A DNA stretch of 12,684 nt, from NCBI GenBank assembly GCA_904501855.1, contig CAJGCI010000042.1, forward strand, positions 1-12,684, in the 5' to 3' direction. A program made the translations under genes and the position numbers. Source of the DNA: Oscillospiraceae bacterium (GTDB taxonomy: Bacteria; Bacillota; Clostridia; Oscillospirales; Oscillospiraceae). A model generated the notes under the pieces. That model saw only the letters and a list, made by a program, of their open reading frames with translations, did no database searches and had not been told where the DNA came from. Below are positions 1 through 7,526 of the stretch, piece after piece; the stretch's first letter is position 1; the number at the start of each line of letters is the position of its first letter.

Positions 1-634
1 AGATACCGGCAATGAGCCCACCTATGAGAAGGAAGGGTTCCTGGAGATGAGCGTTTCTCCTCTGCAGGCCCCTGATGAGCCCACCTACATCGAGATGGAA
101 TTCGAACAGGGCACTCCGGTATCCTTCAACGGAGAGAAGATGAGCGCCAAGGACATCATCCTGAAGCTCAATGAAGTAGGCGGAGCCAACGGCATCGGTC
201 TGCTTGACATCGTGGAGAACCGTCTCGTCGGCATGAAATGCCGCGGCGTGTATGAGACTCCGGGCGGCACCATCCTGTATCGTGCCCACGAGTATCTGGA
301 GAGCATCACTCTGGACAAGATGGTACTTCATAAGAAACAGGAACTGGCCATCACCTATGCCGAGGTCCTGTATAACGGTCAGTGGTACACCCCGCTGCGG
401 GAAGCACTGCAGGCCTTCGTGGACAAGACCCAGGAGCGGGTCAACGGCAAGGTCCGTCTGAAACTGTACAAAGGCAACATCATCAAGGCCGGCGTATGGA
501 GCCCCAACACTCTGTATTCCGAGGAGATCGCCACCTTCGGCGAATCCGATTACAACCAGAAGGATGCAGAAGGATTCATCAATCTGTGGGGCCTTCCCGT
601 CAAGGTCCAGGCCATCGTAGACGGCAACAAATAA
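1..634 (+). CDS. argG: argininosuccinate synthase, C-terminal part (5' end outside window)
   Basis: ATP-dependent ligase that joins citrulline and aspartate into argininosuccinate, the penultimate step of arginine synthesis, in the cytoplasm. The reading frame is open from position 2 and ends at TAA 632-634, giving the last 210 residues of a protein that is normally about 400 long. Visible family features are the stretch GGANGIGLLDIVENRLVGMK followed by RGVYETPGG, which form the conserved core of the synthetase domain, and a C-terminal tail ending in a WGLP-containing segment. The N-terminal ATP-pyrophosphatase P-loop is not in the window. An ATG at 47 lies inside the protein and is not a start. 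It is the first visible gene of a co-directional operon with argH. Identification is secure from the conserved core and the neighbour; the promoter cannot be seen. Confidence 0.95.
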   Translation, partial: DTGNEPTYEKEGFLEMSVSPLQAPDEPTYIEMEFEQGTPVSFNGEKMSAKDIILKLNEVGGANGIGLLDIVENRLVGMKCRGVYETPGGTILYRAHEYLESITLDKMVLHKKQELAITYAEVLYNGQWYTPLREALQAFVDKTQERVNGKVRLKLYKGNIIKAGVWSPNTLYSEEIATFGESDYNQKDAEGFINLWGLPVKVQAIVDGNK

Positions 635-654
635 TCATCAACGTAAAACAGACA

Positions 655-683
655 CTTGCCCCGTGCAGGACGTGCGGGGCAAG
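655..683 (+). terminator. hairpin in argG-argH gap (attenuator- or processing-like)
   Basis: A perfect 9-bp inverted repeat, CTTGCCCCG (655-663) and CGGGGCAAG (675-683), encloses an 11-nt loop. Four T residues follow at 686-689, two bases after the stem, so it resembles a weak intrinsic terminator. It sits in the only sizeable gap of the arginine operon, just ahead of the argH ribosome site (CAGAGG 695-700). It may lower transcription into the downstream genes or protect the argG 3' end; both are inference. Confidence 0.45.
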
Positions 684-709
684 GATTTTCATATCAGAGG
701 TTTTTTATT

Positions 710-2110
710 ATGGAGAAAATGTGGGCCGGACGTACTGCCGGACAAGTAGATAAGATCGCCGATGAGTATAATTCCTCCATCGCCATCGACTGCCGCATGT
801 ACCGCGAGGATATCACGGGTTCCATGGCGCATGCCGCCATGCTGGGAGCTCAGAAGATCATCCCTCAGGAAGCGGCGGATCACATCATCGAGGGCCTGGA
901 AGGGATCCTGAATGATCTGGAATCCGGTGCTCTTGAGATCGATTACGACTGCGAGGATATCCACATGTTCGTGGAGCAGGTCCTGACTTCCCGCATCGGG
1001 GATGAGGGGAAGATGCTTCACACCGCCCGCAGCCGCAACGACCAGGTGGCGCTGGACCTTCGCATGTATCTGCGCAGGGAATGTGCCGAGATCACCGCAC
1101 TGGTGGAAGAACTGGTGGAGGTGCTCTGCAACAAGGCAGAGGAGCACAAGGATGTGATCCTTCCGGGATACACCCATCTGCAGCGGGCCCAGCCCATCAC
1201 CTTCGGGCATCATCTCATGGCCTACGCCTCCATGCTCCTCCGGGATCTCAGCCGTCTGGACGATGCGGTGAAGCGTATGAACGTTTCTCCCATCGGCTGC
1301 TGTGCGCTGGCCGGCACCACCTATGACACCGACCGTTATTTTGAAGCCGAGCAGCTTCATTTTGACGATATCATGCTGAATTCTCTGGACGGAGTCTCCG
1401 ACCGCGACTACTGTGTGGAGCTCATGAATGACTTCGCGCTCATCATGACCCATCTGTCCCGTTTCTCCGAGGAGCTCATCCTCTGGTCCAGCTGGGAATT
1501 CAAATTCATCGAGCTGTCCGACAGCTATACCACCGGCTCTTCCATCATGCCCCAGAAGAAGAATCCGGACATGGCGGAACTGGTGCGCGGCAAGACCGGA
1601 CGGGTCTTCGGCAATCTCATGGGCATGCTCACCACGCTGAAGGGCATCCCTCTTGCATACAACAAGGATATGCAGGAAGACAAGAATTTCATTTTCGACA
1701 GTCTGGACACGGTGAAGATCAGCCTTCAGGTGTTCATTCCCATGATTGATACCATGACCGTGCGCTCGGACAACATGCTGCGTGCGGCACAGGAAGGCTT
1801 CATTAATGCCACGGACCTTGCGGATTATCTGGTGCGCAAGGGACTGCCGTTCCGCAGCGCCTACAAGATCTCCGGACAGATCGTGGCCACCTGCATCGAT
1901 GAGGGAATGGTCCTGGAGACGATGCCTCTGGATGTGTATCAGGGCTTTTCCGATCTGTTTGAGGAGGATCTCTATGACAGCATCAGTCTGAAAAACTGCG
2001 TGGAGCGCCGGATCAGTGTCGGCGGCACCAGCGTAGCCTCCGTGGAAAATCAGATCGAGTATACAAGAGATGTGCTGGCAGCACGTCAGCAGGATAAAGA
2101 GCAGGACTGA
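710..2110 (+). CDS. argH: argininosuccinate lyase
   Basis: Splits argininosuccinate into arginine and fumarate, the last step of the pathway, as a cytoplasmic homotetramer in this family. The chosen ATG at 710 gives 466 residues, the usual family length, and has AGAGG (696-700) nine bases upstream. The frame can be extended back to a TTG at 656, but that extension runs through the intergenic hairpin and is not family-like. The N-terminus MEKMWAGR is the counterpart of the usual KLWGGRF. The motif TARSRNDQVALD is at about residues 105-116 and GYTHLQRAQP at 153-162, with the catalytic-region His156. The fumarase/aspartase superfamily signature GSSIMPQKKNPD (about 276-287) carries the catalytic serine loop. 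No key residue appears to be missing. It lies between argG and argC, and ends 4 bp before argC, consistent with one transcript. Confidence 0.97.
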   Translation: MEKMWAGRTAGQVDKIADEYNSSIAIDCRMYREDITGSMAHAAMLGAQKIIPQEAADHIIEGLEGILNDLESGALEIDYDCEDIHMFVEQVLTSRIGDEGKMLHTARSRNDQVALDLRMYLRRECAEITALVEELVEVLCNKAEEHKDVILPGYTHLQRAQPITFGHHLMAYASMLLRDLSRLDDAVKRMNVSPIGCCALAGTTYDTDRYFEAEQLHFDDIMLNSLDGVSDRDYCVELMNDFALIMTHLSRFSEELILWSSWEFKFIELSDSYTTGSSIMPQKKNPDMAELVRGKTGRVFGNLMGMLTTLKGIPLAYNKDMQEDKNFIFDSLDTVKISLQVFIPMIDTMTVRSDNMLRAAQEGFINATDLADYLVRKGLPFRSAYKISGQIVATCIDEGMVLETMPLDVYQGFSDLFEEDLYDSISLKNCVERRISVGGTSVASVENQIEYTRDVLAARQQDKEQD

Positions 2111-2114
2111 GATT

Positions 2115-3050
2115 ATGACAAAAGTATTTATCGACGGCAGCGCCGGAACCGCCGGCCTGCAGATCCATCAGCGGCTGGAGTCCCGGCCGGATGTGGATCT
2201 TATCACCATTCCGTATGAAAAACGCCATGATGCCGATGTGCGCTCCGATGCCATCAATGCCTCGGACGTGGCATTCCTGTGTCTGCCGGATGACGCGGCA
2301 CGGGAATCGGCTTCTCTGGTGAAAAACGATCACACCATCCTGATCGATACTTCCACCGCCCACCGCACCGCGGAGGGCTGGACCTACGGTTTTCCGGAAC
2401 TGAAAGGGCAGAGAGAGGCCATCATGGCTTCCCGCCGTATTGCCAATCCCGGATGCCATGCCAGCGGGTTCATCGTTCTGACGCAGCCGCTGGTCCAGGC
2501 GGGGATCCTTCCTCCGGAAGTAGGCGTACAGTGCTTCAGCCTCACCGGTTATTCCGGCGGCGGCAAGAAGATGATCGCGGAATACGAAGCCCCGGAACGT
2601 CCTGCGGAATTCGACAGCGGACGGGTCTACGGGCTGACACAGAATCATAAACACCTGAAAGAGATGGTCAAGATCTCCGGACTGACCACACCTCCCGTCT
2701 TCTGTCCCGTGATCGCGGATTACTACTGCGGCATGGAGACGGTGGTGTCTCTGTTCCGCAAGGATCTGCGGGGCAGTGCGGAGGATATCCGGGAAGTGTT
2801 CCGGGAGTGCTATCAGGGGCCGGTGGTGTTCTTCGATGAGGAAGGCAACGACCACGGGATCCTGGGATCCAACAATTTCGCGCAGCGGGATGACATGACG
2901 GTGACCGTATGCGGCAACGAAGACCGCATCGTCCTCATCTCCCGTTTTGACAATCTGGGCAAGGGAGCTTCCGGAGCCGCCGTTCAGAACTTCAATCTTG
3001 TAACGGGCCAGCCGGAGACTGCCGGACTCAAACTGGGAGGAGACGTATGA
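2115..3050 (+). CDS. argC: N-acetyl-gamma-glutamyl-phosphate reductase, type 2 (short form)
   Basis: NADPH-dependent reduction of N-acetylglutamyl phosphate to N-acetylglutamate semialdehyde. The ATG at 2115 has AGGA (2103-2106) eight bases upstream and gives 311 residues. The length and the N-terminus MTKVFIDGSAGTAGLQI, a glycine-rich nucleotide-binding loop at residues 8-14, match the shorter type 2 ArgC proteins rather than the roughly 340-residue type 1 form. The catalytic cysteine is Cys114 in IANPGCHASGF. A longer frame beginning at 2070 lies inside argH and lacks a ribosome site. The stop overlaps the argJ start in an ATGA arrangement, which suggests translational coupling. Confidence 0.95.
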   Translation: MTKVFIDGSAGTAGLQIHQRLESRPDVDLITIPYEKRHDADVRSDAINASDVAFLCLPDDAARESASLVKNDHTILIDTSTAHRTAEGWTYGFPELKGQREAIMASRRIANPGCHASGFIVLTQPLVQAGILPPEVGVQCFSLTGYSGGGKKMIAEYEAPERPAEFDSGRVYGLTQNHKHLKEMVKISGLTTPPVFCPVIADYYCGMETVVSLFRKDLRGSAEDIREVFRECYQGPVVFFDEEGNDHGILGSNNFAQRDDMTVTVCGNEDRIVLISRFDNLGKGASGAAVQNFNLVTGQPETAGLKLGGDV

Positions 3051-4267
3051 GCTTTATCGAAGGCGGCGTGTGTGCGCCGAAAGGATTTCAGGCATCCGGC
3101 GTCATGTGCGGGATCCGTCCGAATCCGGTGAAGAATGACCTGGCGGTAGTGGCTTCCGATGAGCCATGCACCTGTGCCGGTGTTTTTACGAAGAATGTAG
3201 TGAAAGCAGCTCCCGTGCTGCTGGATATGGAGACGGTGAAACTGGGCAAAGCCCGCGCCATCATCGCAAACTCCGGCATCGCCAATGCCTGTGCGGAAGA
3301 CTGTGAAGTCAATGCGCGGAAGATGCAGCAGCTGGGTGCCGGTGCCCTGGGACTTTCCAGCGACGAGGTGCTGGTATGCTCCACCGGGATCATCGGACAG
3401 CGGCTGAATATCGAGGCAGTGGAAGAGGGACTGCCGGGGGCTGTGGAAAAACTCAGCCACTCCCCGGAAGGTTCCGCCAGTGCCGCGGAAGCCATCATGA
3501 CCACCGATACGGTACGGAAGGAACAGGCAACGGAAGTGCTCATCGGAGGCGTTCCGGTGCGCATCGGTGCCATCGTGAAGGGATCCGGAATGATCCATCC
3601 CAACATGGGAACCATGCTGTGCTTTGCCACAACGGACTGTGCCATCTCCCGGGAGATGCTGGACAGTGCCCTGCGCAAGGCCTGCAACATCAGCTTTAAC
3701 CGGATCTCCGTGGACGGAGACATGTCCACCAACGATACCTTCCTCATCCTCGCTAACGGCATGGCGGGAAATCCTGTCATCAAGGAGGAAGGGGAAGACT
3801 ATGACCGGTTCGTGGCGGCGCTGCAGAGCGTCAGCTGTGATCTTGCCAGACGCATGGCAGCGGACGGGGAGGGAGCGAAACACCTCATGACCTGTACGGT
3901 GACCGGCGCGGCCAGTGAGGAAGATGCCGAGATACTGGCGAAATCCGTTATTTCCTCCTCGCTGACGAAAGCGGCGATCTTCGGAAACGATGCCAACTGG
4001 GGACGGGTTCTTGCCGCCATGGGGTATTCCGGTGTGCAGTTCGATCCCGACGGTGTGGATATTTCCTTCCGTTCCGTGGGAGGAGAGATCCTGGTGTGTC
4101 AGAAAGGGCACGGCCTGGAATTTGACGAGGAACTGGCATCCGCGATCCTGACACAGGATGAAGTGGAGATCCTCTGTGAGATGACGGAAGGGGACGGAGA
4201 AGCCACCTGCTGGGGCTGTGATCTGACCTATGATTACGTGAAGATCAACGGAGATTATAGGAGCTGA
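3047..4267 (+). CDS. argJ: ornithine acetyltransferase / N-acetylglutamate synthase (ArgJ)
   Basis: Moves the acetyl group from N-acetylornithine to glutamate, closing the acetyl cycle. Bifunctional members also make N-acetylglutamate from acetyl-CoA, but the sequence alone does not prove that second activity. The protein has 406 residues, the usual length. ArgJ enzymes self-cleave just before a nucleophilic threonine, and here that is Thr189 in GSGMIHPNMGTML (about 179-191). Gly188 takes the place of the more common alanine before it. The oxyanion-hole region is represented by CSTGIIG (111-117), and NDANWGR (C-terminal third) is conserved. The ATG overlaps the argC stop and has GGAGG at 3036-3040. 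With ArgJ present, no separate argE is needed for the main flux; neither argA nor argE is in the window. Confidence 0.96.
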   Translation: MSFIEGGVCAPKGFQASGVMCGIRPNPVKNDLAVVASDEPCTCAGVFTKNVVKAAPVLLDMETVKLGKARAIIANSGIANACAEDCEVNARKMQQLGAGALGLSSDEVLVCSTGIIGQRLNIEAVEEGLPGAVEKLSHSPEGSASAAEAIMTTDTVRKEQATEVLIGGVPVRIGAIVKGSGMIHPNMGTMLCFATTDCAISREMLDSALRKACNISFNRISVDGDMSTNDTFLILANGMAGNPVIKEEGEDYDRFVAALQSVSCDLARRMAADGEGAKHLMTCTVTGAASEEDAEILAKSVISSSLTKAAIFGNDANWGRVLAAMGYSGVQFDPDGVDISFRSVGGEILVCQKGHGLEFDEELASAILTQDEVEILCEMTEGDGEATCWGCDLTYDYVKINGDYRS

Positions 4268-4270
4268 GAT

Positions 4271-5137
4271 ATGAATACATCACTATCCAATGCGGAGCGG
4301 GCCGAGGTCCTGACCCACGCCCTTCCGTATATACAGAAATACAACGGCAAGATCGTTGTCGTGAAATACGGCGGAAACGCCATGATCAGTGAGTCTCTGA
4401 AAGAACAGGTCATGGAGGATATCGTTCTACTGACTCTGGTTGGAGTCAAGGTCGTGCTGGTACACGGCGGCGGACCGGAGATGAACGATGCCATGAAGAA
4501 GATGGGGAAAGAGCCGGTGTTCGACAACGGCCTGCGTGTCACCGACCATGAGACCATGGAGATCGCGCAGATGGTGCTGGCCGGCAAGATCAACAAGACC
4601 CTCGTGAACCTTCTTCAGATGAAAGGCGGCCGGGCCATGGGTATTTCCGGTATGGACGGAAGGCTCATCGAGGCCACTCAGAAAAATGAGAAGCTCGGGT
4701 ATGTGGGGGAGATCACCCACGTCAATGTTCAGCCGATCCTGGATCTGCTGGACAAAGGATACATTCCGGTGGTGTCCACGCTGGGCTGCGACCGGGACGG
4801 CAACGCCTATAACATCAACGGAGATACCGCGGCGGCCCGCATCGCCGGTGCCATCGGTGCCGAGCGCATGATCATGATGACCGATATCAGCGGGATCCTG
4901 GAAGATAAGGACAATCCCAACTCCCTGATCCGCCGCCTGAGCGTTGCGGAAGCGGAAAAGCTGGAAGAGCGGGGGATCGTTTCCGGCGGCATGATCCCGA
5001 AGGTGAAATGCTGCATTGACGCCATTCAGCACGGTGTCCGCAAGGTCATCATTCTGGACGGCCGTGTTCATCATGCCATCATCATGGAGATCCTCACCAA
5101 TGAAGGTGCCGGAACCATGGTATACGGAGAGGAGTAA
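4271..5137 (+). CDS. argB: N-acetylglutamate kinase, probably arginine-inhibited type
   Basis: Phosphorylates N-acetylglutamate with ATP, usually the controlled step in organisms with an ArgJ cycle. The protein is 288 residues, longer than the roughly 258-residue arginine-insensitive E. coli enzyme. Kinase-fold motifs are VVKYGGNAM (Lys32), the glycine-rich LVHGGGPE (63-70), NINGDTAAAR (181-190) and GGMIPK (239-244). An N-terminal helix (about residues 4-25, containing ALPYIQKY) precedes the first strand, and the C-terminus carries HAIIMEILTNEGAGTM. Both features mark the hexameric, feedback-inhibited enzymes, so inhibition by arginine is a reasonable inference. AGGAG at 4259-4263 lies seven bases before the ATG; the gap from argJ is 3 bp. 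Confidence 0.97.
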   Translation: MNTSLSNAERAEVLTHALPYIQKYNGKIVVVKYGGNAMISESLKEQVMEDIVLLTLVGVKVVLVHGGGPEMNDAMKKMGKEPVFDNGLRVTDHETMEIAQMVLAGKINKTLVNLLQMKGGRAMGISGMDGRLIEATQKNEKLGYVGEITHVNVQPILDLLDKGYIPVVSTLGCDRDGNAYNINGDTAAARIAGAIGAERMIMMTDISGILEDKDNPNSLIRRLSVAEAEKLEERGIVSGGMIPKVKCCIDAIQHGVRKVIILDGRVHHAIIMEILTNEGAGTMVYGEE

Positions 5138-5141
5138 ACAT

Positions 5142-6305
5142 ATGAGTTCAATTCAGGAACGGGATCATCAGTATATCGCTGGAACATATGCACGGTTTCC
5201 CGTGACCATCGTCAGCGGAAAAGGTTCCATTGCCGTGGATGAAAACGGCAGGGAATATATCGATATGGGGACCGGCATCGGTGTGGATGCCTTCGGATAC
5301 GGCGATGAGCAGTGGCTCAATGCCGTGGAGGCACAGCTTCACAAGGTCCAGCACACTTCCAATCTCTATTACACGGAACCCGCTGTGGAACTGGCACAGC
5401 TGCTGTGTGAGAAGACCGGGATGAGCAAGGTGTTCTTCGTTAATTCCGGTGCGGAGGCCAACGAGGCCGCCATCAAGGCCGCCCGTAAGTATCAGGCCGA
5501 GCATAAGGGACCGGAGTATACCACCATCATCACCATGAAGGACAGCTTTCACGGACGGACCCTCACCACGCTGGCAGCCACCGGTCAGGAGCATTACCAT
5601 GAGCTGTTTCAGCCTCTGACTCCGGGATTCGTTCATGCCGAAGTCAATGACATCGACAGCGTCAAGGCCCTGGTGGCCGAACATAAGGTCGCTGCCATCA
5701 TGTTCGAATGCATCCAGGGGGAAGGCGGTGTCGTGGATCTGGATCCTGATTTCATTGCGGGAATTGCAAAGATCGCCGAGGAAGAGAACATCCTGATGGT
5801 CGTGGACGAGGTCCAGACCGGCAACGGACGTACCGGAAAGATGTATTCCTACATGCATTACGGCATCTGTCCGGATATCGTTTCTACCGCAAAGGGAATC
5901 GGCGGCGGACTTCCTCTGGCAGCCTGCCTGCTCAGTGAGAAGCTCTCCGGAGTTTTCGGACACGGGGATAACGGCACTACCTACGGGGCGAATCCCGTGT
6001 GCTGCGCCGGCGGTGTTTCCGTGGTATCCCGCCTGACCGAGGAATGCATGGAAGGTGTGGAAGAGCGCTCCCGCTTCATCCGTTCCAAACTGGAAGGAGC
6101 CCCCGGTGTGAAAGGGGTCTCCGGCAAGGGGCTGATCCTGGGCATCAGCACAGAGAAACCGGCCGGGGACGTGGTCCAGAAATGTCTGGAAAACGGAGTT
6201 CTCTGCCTGACAGCCAAGGACAAGGTCCGGCTGCTCCCGGCACTGAACATTCCCATGGACGTGTTGGAAAAAGCCGTTGCAGTGATCTGCGAGGCCTGTG
6301 CTTGA
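5142..6305 (+). CDS. argD: acetylornithine aminotransferase (class III, PLP-dependent)
   Basis: Transfers an amino group from glutamate to N-acetylglutamate semialdehyde, giving N-acetylornithine. The ATG at 5142 gives 387 residues, normal for ArgD. AGGAG (5130-5134) sits in the last codons of argB, seven bases upstream. The frame stays open back to 5016, but that part overlaps argB and has no family character. Class III aminotransferase features are FVNSGAEANEAA (99-110), SFHGRT (135-140), VVDEVQTGNGRTG (220-232) with the cofactor-contacting Asp222, and STAKGIGGG (248-256) with the Schiff-base Lys251. Related ornithine or succinylornithine aminotransferases share these motifs; the operon context decides for ArgD. 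Confidence 0.95.
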   Translation: MSSIQERDHQYIAGTYARFPVTIVSGKGSIAVDENGREYIDMGTGIGVDAFGYGDEQWLNAVEAQLHKVQHTSNLYYTEPAVELAQLLCEKTGMSKVFFVNSGAEANEAAIKAARKYQAEHKGPEYTTIITMKDSFHGRTLTTLAATGQEHYHELFQPLTPGFVHAEVNDIDSVKALVAEHKVAAIMFECIQGEGGVVDLDPDFIAGIAKIAEEENILMVVDEVQTGNGRTGKMYSYMHYGICPDIVSTAKGIGGGLPLAACLLSEKLSGVFGHGDNGTTYGANPVCCAGGVSVVSRLTEECMEGVEERSRFIRSKLEGAPGVKGVSGKGLILGISTEKPAGDVVQKCLENGVLCLTAKDKVRLLPALNIPMDVLEKAVAVICEACA

Positions 6306-6319
6306 GCAAGGAGGAACCC

Positions 6320-7303
6320 ATGAGCCTGAAAGGAAAAGATTTTTTAAAACTGCTGGATTATACACCGGATGAGATCATGGAGCTGCTGGATCTGGCAGCG
6401 GAGCTGAAGGCAAAGAAAAGGGCGGGGATCGTACACCGTCTGAAAGAGGGAAAGAACATTGCCCTCATCTTTGAGAAGACCAGTACCCGCACCCGCTGCT
6501 CCTTTGAAGTAGCGGCACAGGATCTCGGTATGGGAAGTACCTATCTCGGACCCACCGGATCTCAGATCGGGGTAAAGGAATCCATGGCGGACACCGCCCG
6601 TGTCCTGTCCCGTATGTATGATGCCATTGAATACCGCGGTTTTGAACAGACCCGCGTGGAGGAACTGGCCAAATACGCCGATGTTCCCGTCATCAACGGT
6701 CTGACCAATGAGTTCCATCCGACCCAGATCCTGGCGGATCTGCTTACCATCCGCGAGCACTTCGGAAAACTGAAAGGCATCAAACTGGTCTATATGGGCG
6801 ATGCCCGTTACAATATGGGCGATTCCTTAATGGTAGGGTGTGCCAAGATGGGCATGCATTTTGTAGCCTGTGCACCGAAGTCCTATTTCCCCAACGAGGA
6901 TCTTGTGAAGGAATGCGAAGCTGTGGCAAGCCAGACCGGAGCCGTGATCGAACTGAACGAGGACCCCATGGACGCGGTGAAGAATGCGGATGTCATCTAT
7001 ACCGATGTCTGGGTCTCTATGGGAGAACCGGTGGAAGTCTGGGAACAGCGCATCGGGGATCTTGCACCGTATCAGGTCAACAAGAAACTGATGGATACCG
7101 CAGGACCGCAGTGTCGCTTCATGCACTGTCTGCCCGCCTATCATGACCATAAGACCACCGTGGGAAAAGAGATGGGAGAGAAATTCGGACGGGATGCCAT
7201 GGAAGTCACCGATGAGGTGTTTGAGGGTCCGCAGTCCATCGTCTTCGATGAAGCGGAGAACCGGATGCACACCATCAAGGCCATCATGGCGGCAGTGATC
7301 TGA
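6320..7303 (+). CDS. argF: ornithine carbamoyltransferase
   Basis: Joins ornithine and carbamoyl phosphate into citrulline. The ATG at 6320 has AGGAGG (6309-6314) five bases upstream, a very strong site, and gives 327 residues, the usual length. The frame also reads back to 5999 inside argD, with no meaning there. Carbamoyl-phosphate motifs are STRTR (55-59) and HPTQ (133-136). The ornithine side is shown by Asp229 and SMG (233-235) and by HCLPAYHD (269-276), with the catalytic Cys270. The sequence around RCSFEVAAQDLGM resembles the ArgI/ArcB branch, so a catabolic relative is possible. Its place at the end of a biosynthetic operon, without arcA or arcC, favours the anabolic role. It follows argD by 14 bp. 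Confidence 0.95.
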   Translation: MSLKGKDFLKLLDYTPDEIMELLDLAAELKAKKRAGIVHRLKEGKNIALIFEKTSTRTRCSFEVAAQDLGMGSTYLGPTGSQIGVKESMADTARVLSRMYDAIEYRGFEQTRVEELAKYADVPVINGLTNEFHPTQILADLLTIREHFGKLKGIKLVYMGDARYNMGDSLMVGCAKMGMHFVACAPKSYFPNEDLVKECEAVASQTGAVIELNEDPMDAVKNADVIYTDVWVSMGEPVEVWEQRIGDLAPYQVNKKLMDTAGPQCRFMHCLPAYHDHKTTVGKEMGEKFGRDAMEVTDEVFEGPQSIVFDEAENRMHTIKAIMAAVI

Positions 7304-7327
7304 AAGACCGGGCGAGGCTCCGGTCTT
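7304..7327 (+). terminator. hairpin ending the arginine operon
   Basis: AAGACCGG (7304-7311) pairs with CCGGTCTT (7320-7327) across an 8-nt loop, starting right after the argF stop. No clean T-run follows (the next T-rich patch is near 7343-7346), so it may be a weak terminator or a transcript-stabilising 3' hairpin. Confidence 0.45.
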
Positions 7328-7416
7328 CCGGGATCTCTGCCTGTTTTGGGAAGGCTGGGTTCACAGAAAGGGATGGAAAACGGTGAAAAGGACCGGAAAG
7401 TTCCTGTTTTTCCAGC

Positions 7417-7442
7417 GTTTTCAATCCACAATAGTTGAAAAC
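7417..7442. promoter_or_regulatory. palindrome over the transporter -35 (candidate operator)
   Basis: A perfect inverted repeat, GTTTTCAA (7417-7424) and TTGAAAAC (7435-7442), is separated by 10 bp. The right arm contains the proposed -35 hexamer TTGAAA. Total length and symmetry suit a dimeric regulator that would block RNA polymerase. It does not match the ARG-box pattern. A binding role is inference. Confidence 0.5.
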
Positions 7443-7463
7443 AGCCCGATAATTAGCTATACT
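7435..7463 (+). promoter_or_regulatory. sigma-A-type promoter of the NSS transporter gene
   Basis: TTGAAA (7435-7440) and TATACT (7458-7463) are separated by exactly 17 bp; each has one mismatch to consensus. The predicted start is near 7470, leaving a leader of about 57 nt. The leader holds an imperfect hairpin around 7473-7496 (CTG..TGG..TCC facing GGACCACAG, with bulges). The ribosome site GGAGAG is at 7513-7518. Confidence 0.75.
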
Positions 7464-7526
7464 TTTAAAATACCGCTGTTGGCTCCGTGAGGACCACAGT
7501 GAAAAAAAGAATGGAGAGAAGAAACA

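Noticed and set aside
12..87. 13-bp repeat ATGAGCCCACCTA at 12-24 and 75-87, in frame, encoding NEPTY and DEPTY
   Set aside because: Only five residues repeat, both lie in a variable linker of ArgG, and the rest of the 21-codon interval is not duplicated; chance is the simpler explanation.
689..1453. Long minus-strand open frames opposite argH, argC, argJ, argD and the amidohydrolase (for example 689-1453, 2984-4111, 5148-6365, 11201-12493)
   Set aside because: They mirror the codon bias of the genes on the other strand, lack ribosome sites and recognisable domains, and are shadows.
6320..7303. Apparent loss of the ornithine-binding Asn in ArgF (GDS instead of GNS)
   Set aside because: Counting against E. 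coli ArgI places the ornithine-binding Asn167 at the second N of RNN, which is retained here as Asn165. The Asp168 position is variable in the family.
7304..7526. Possible small protein or RNA gene between argF and the transporter
   Set aside because: No short frame with a ribosome site is seen; the region is accounted for by a hairpin, a palindrome, a promoter and a leader.
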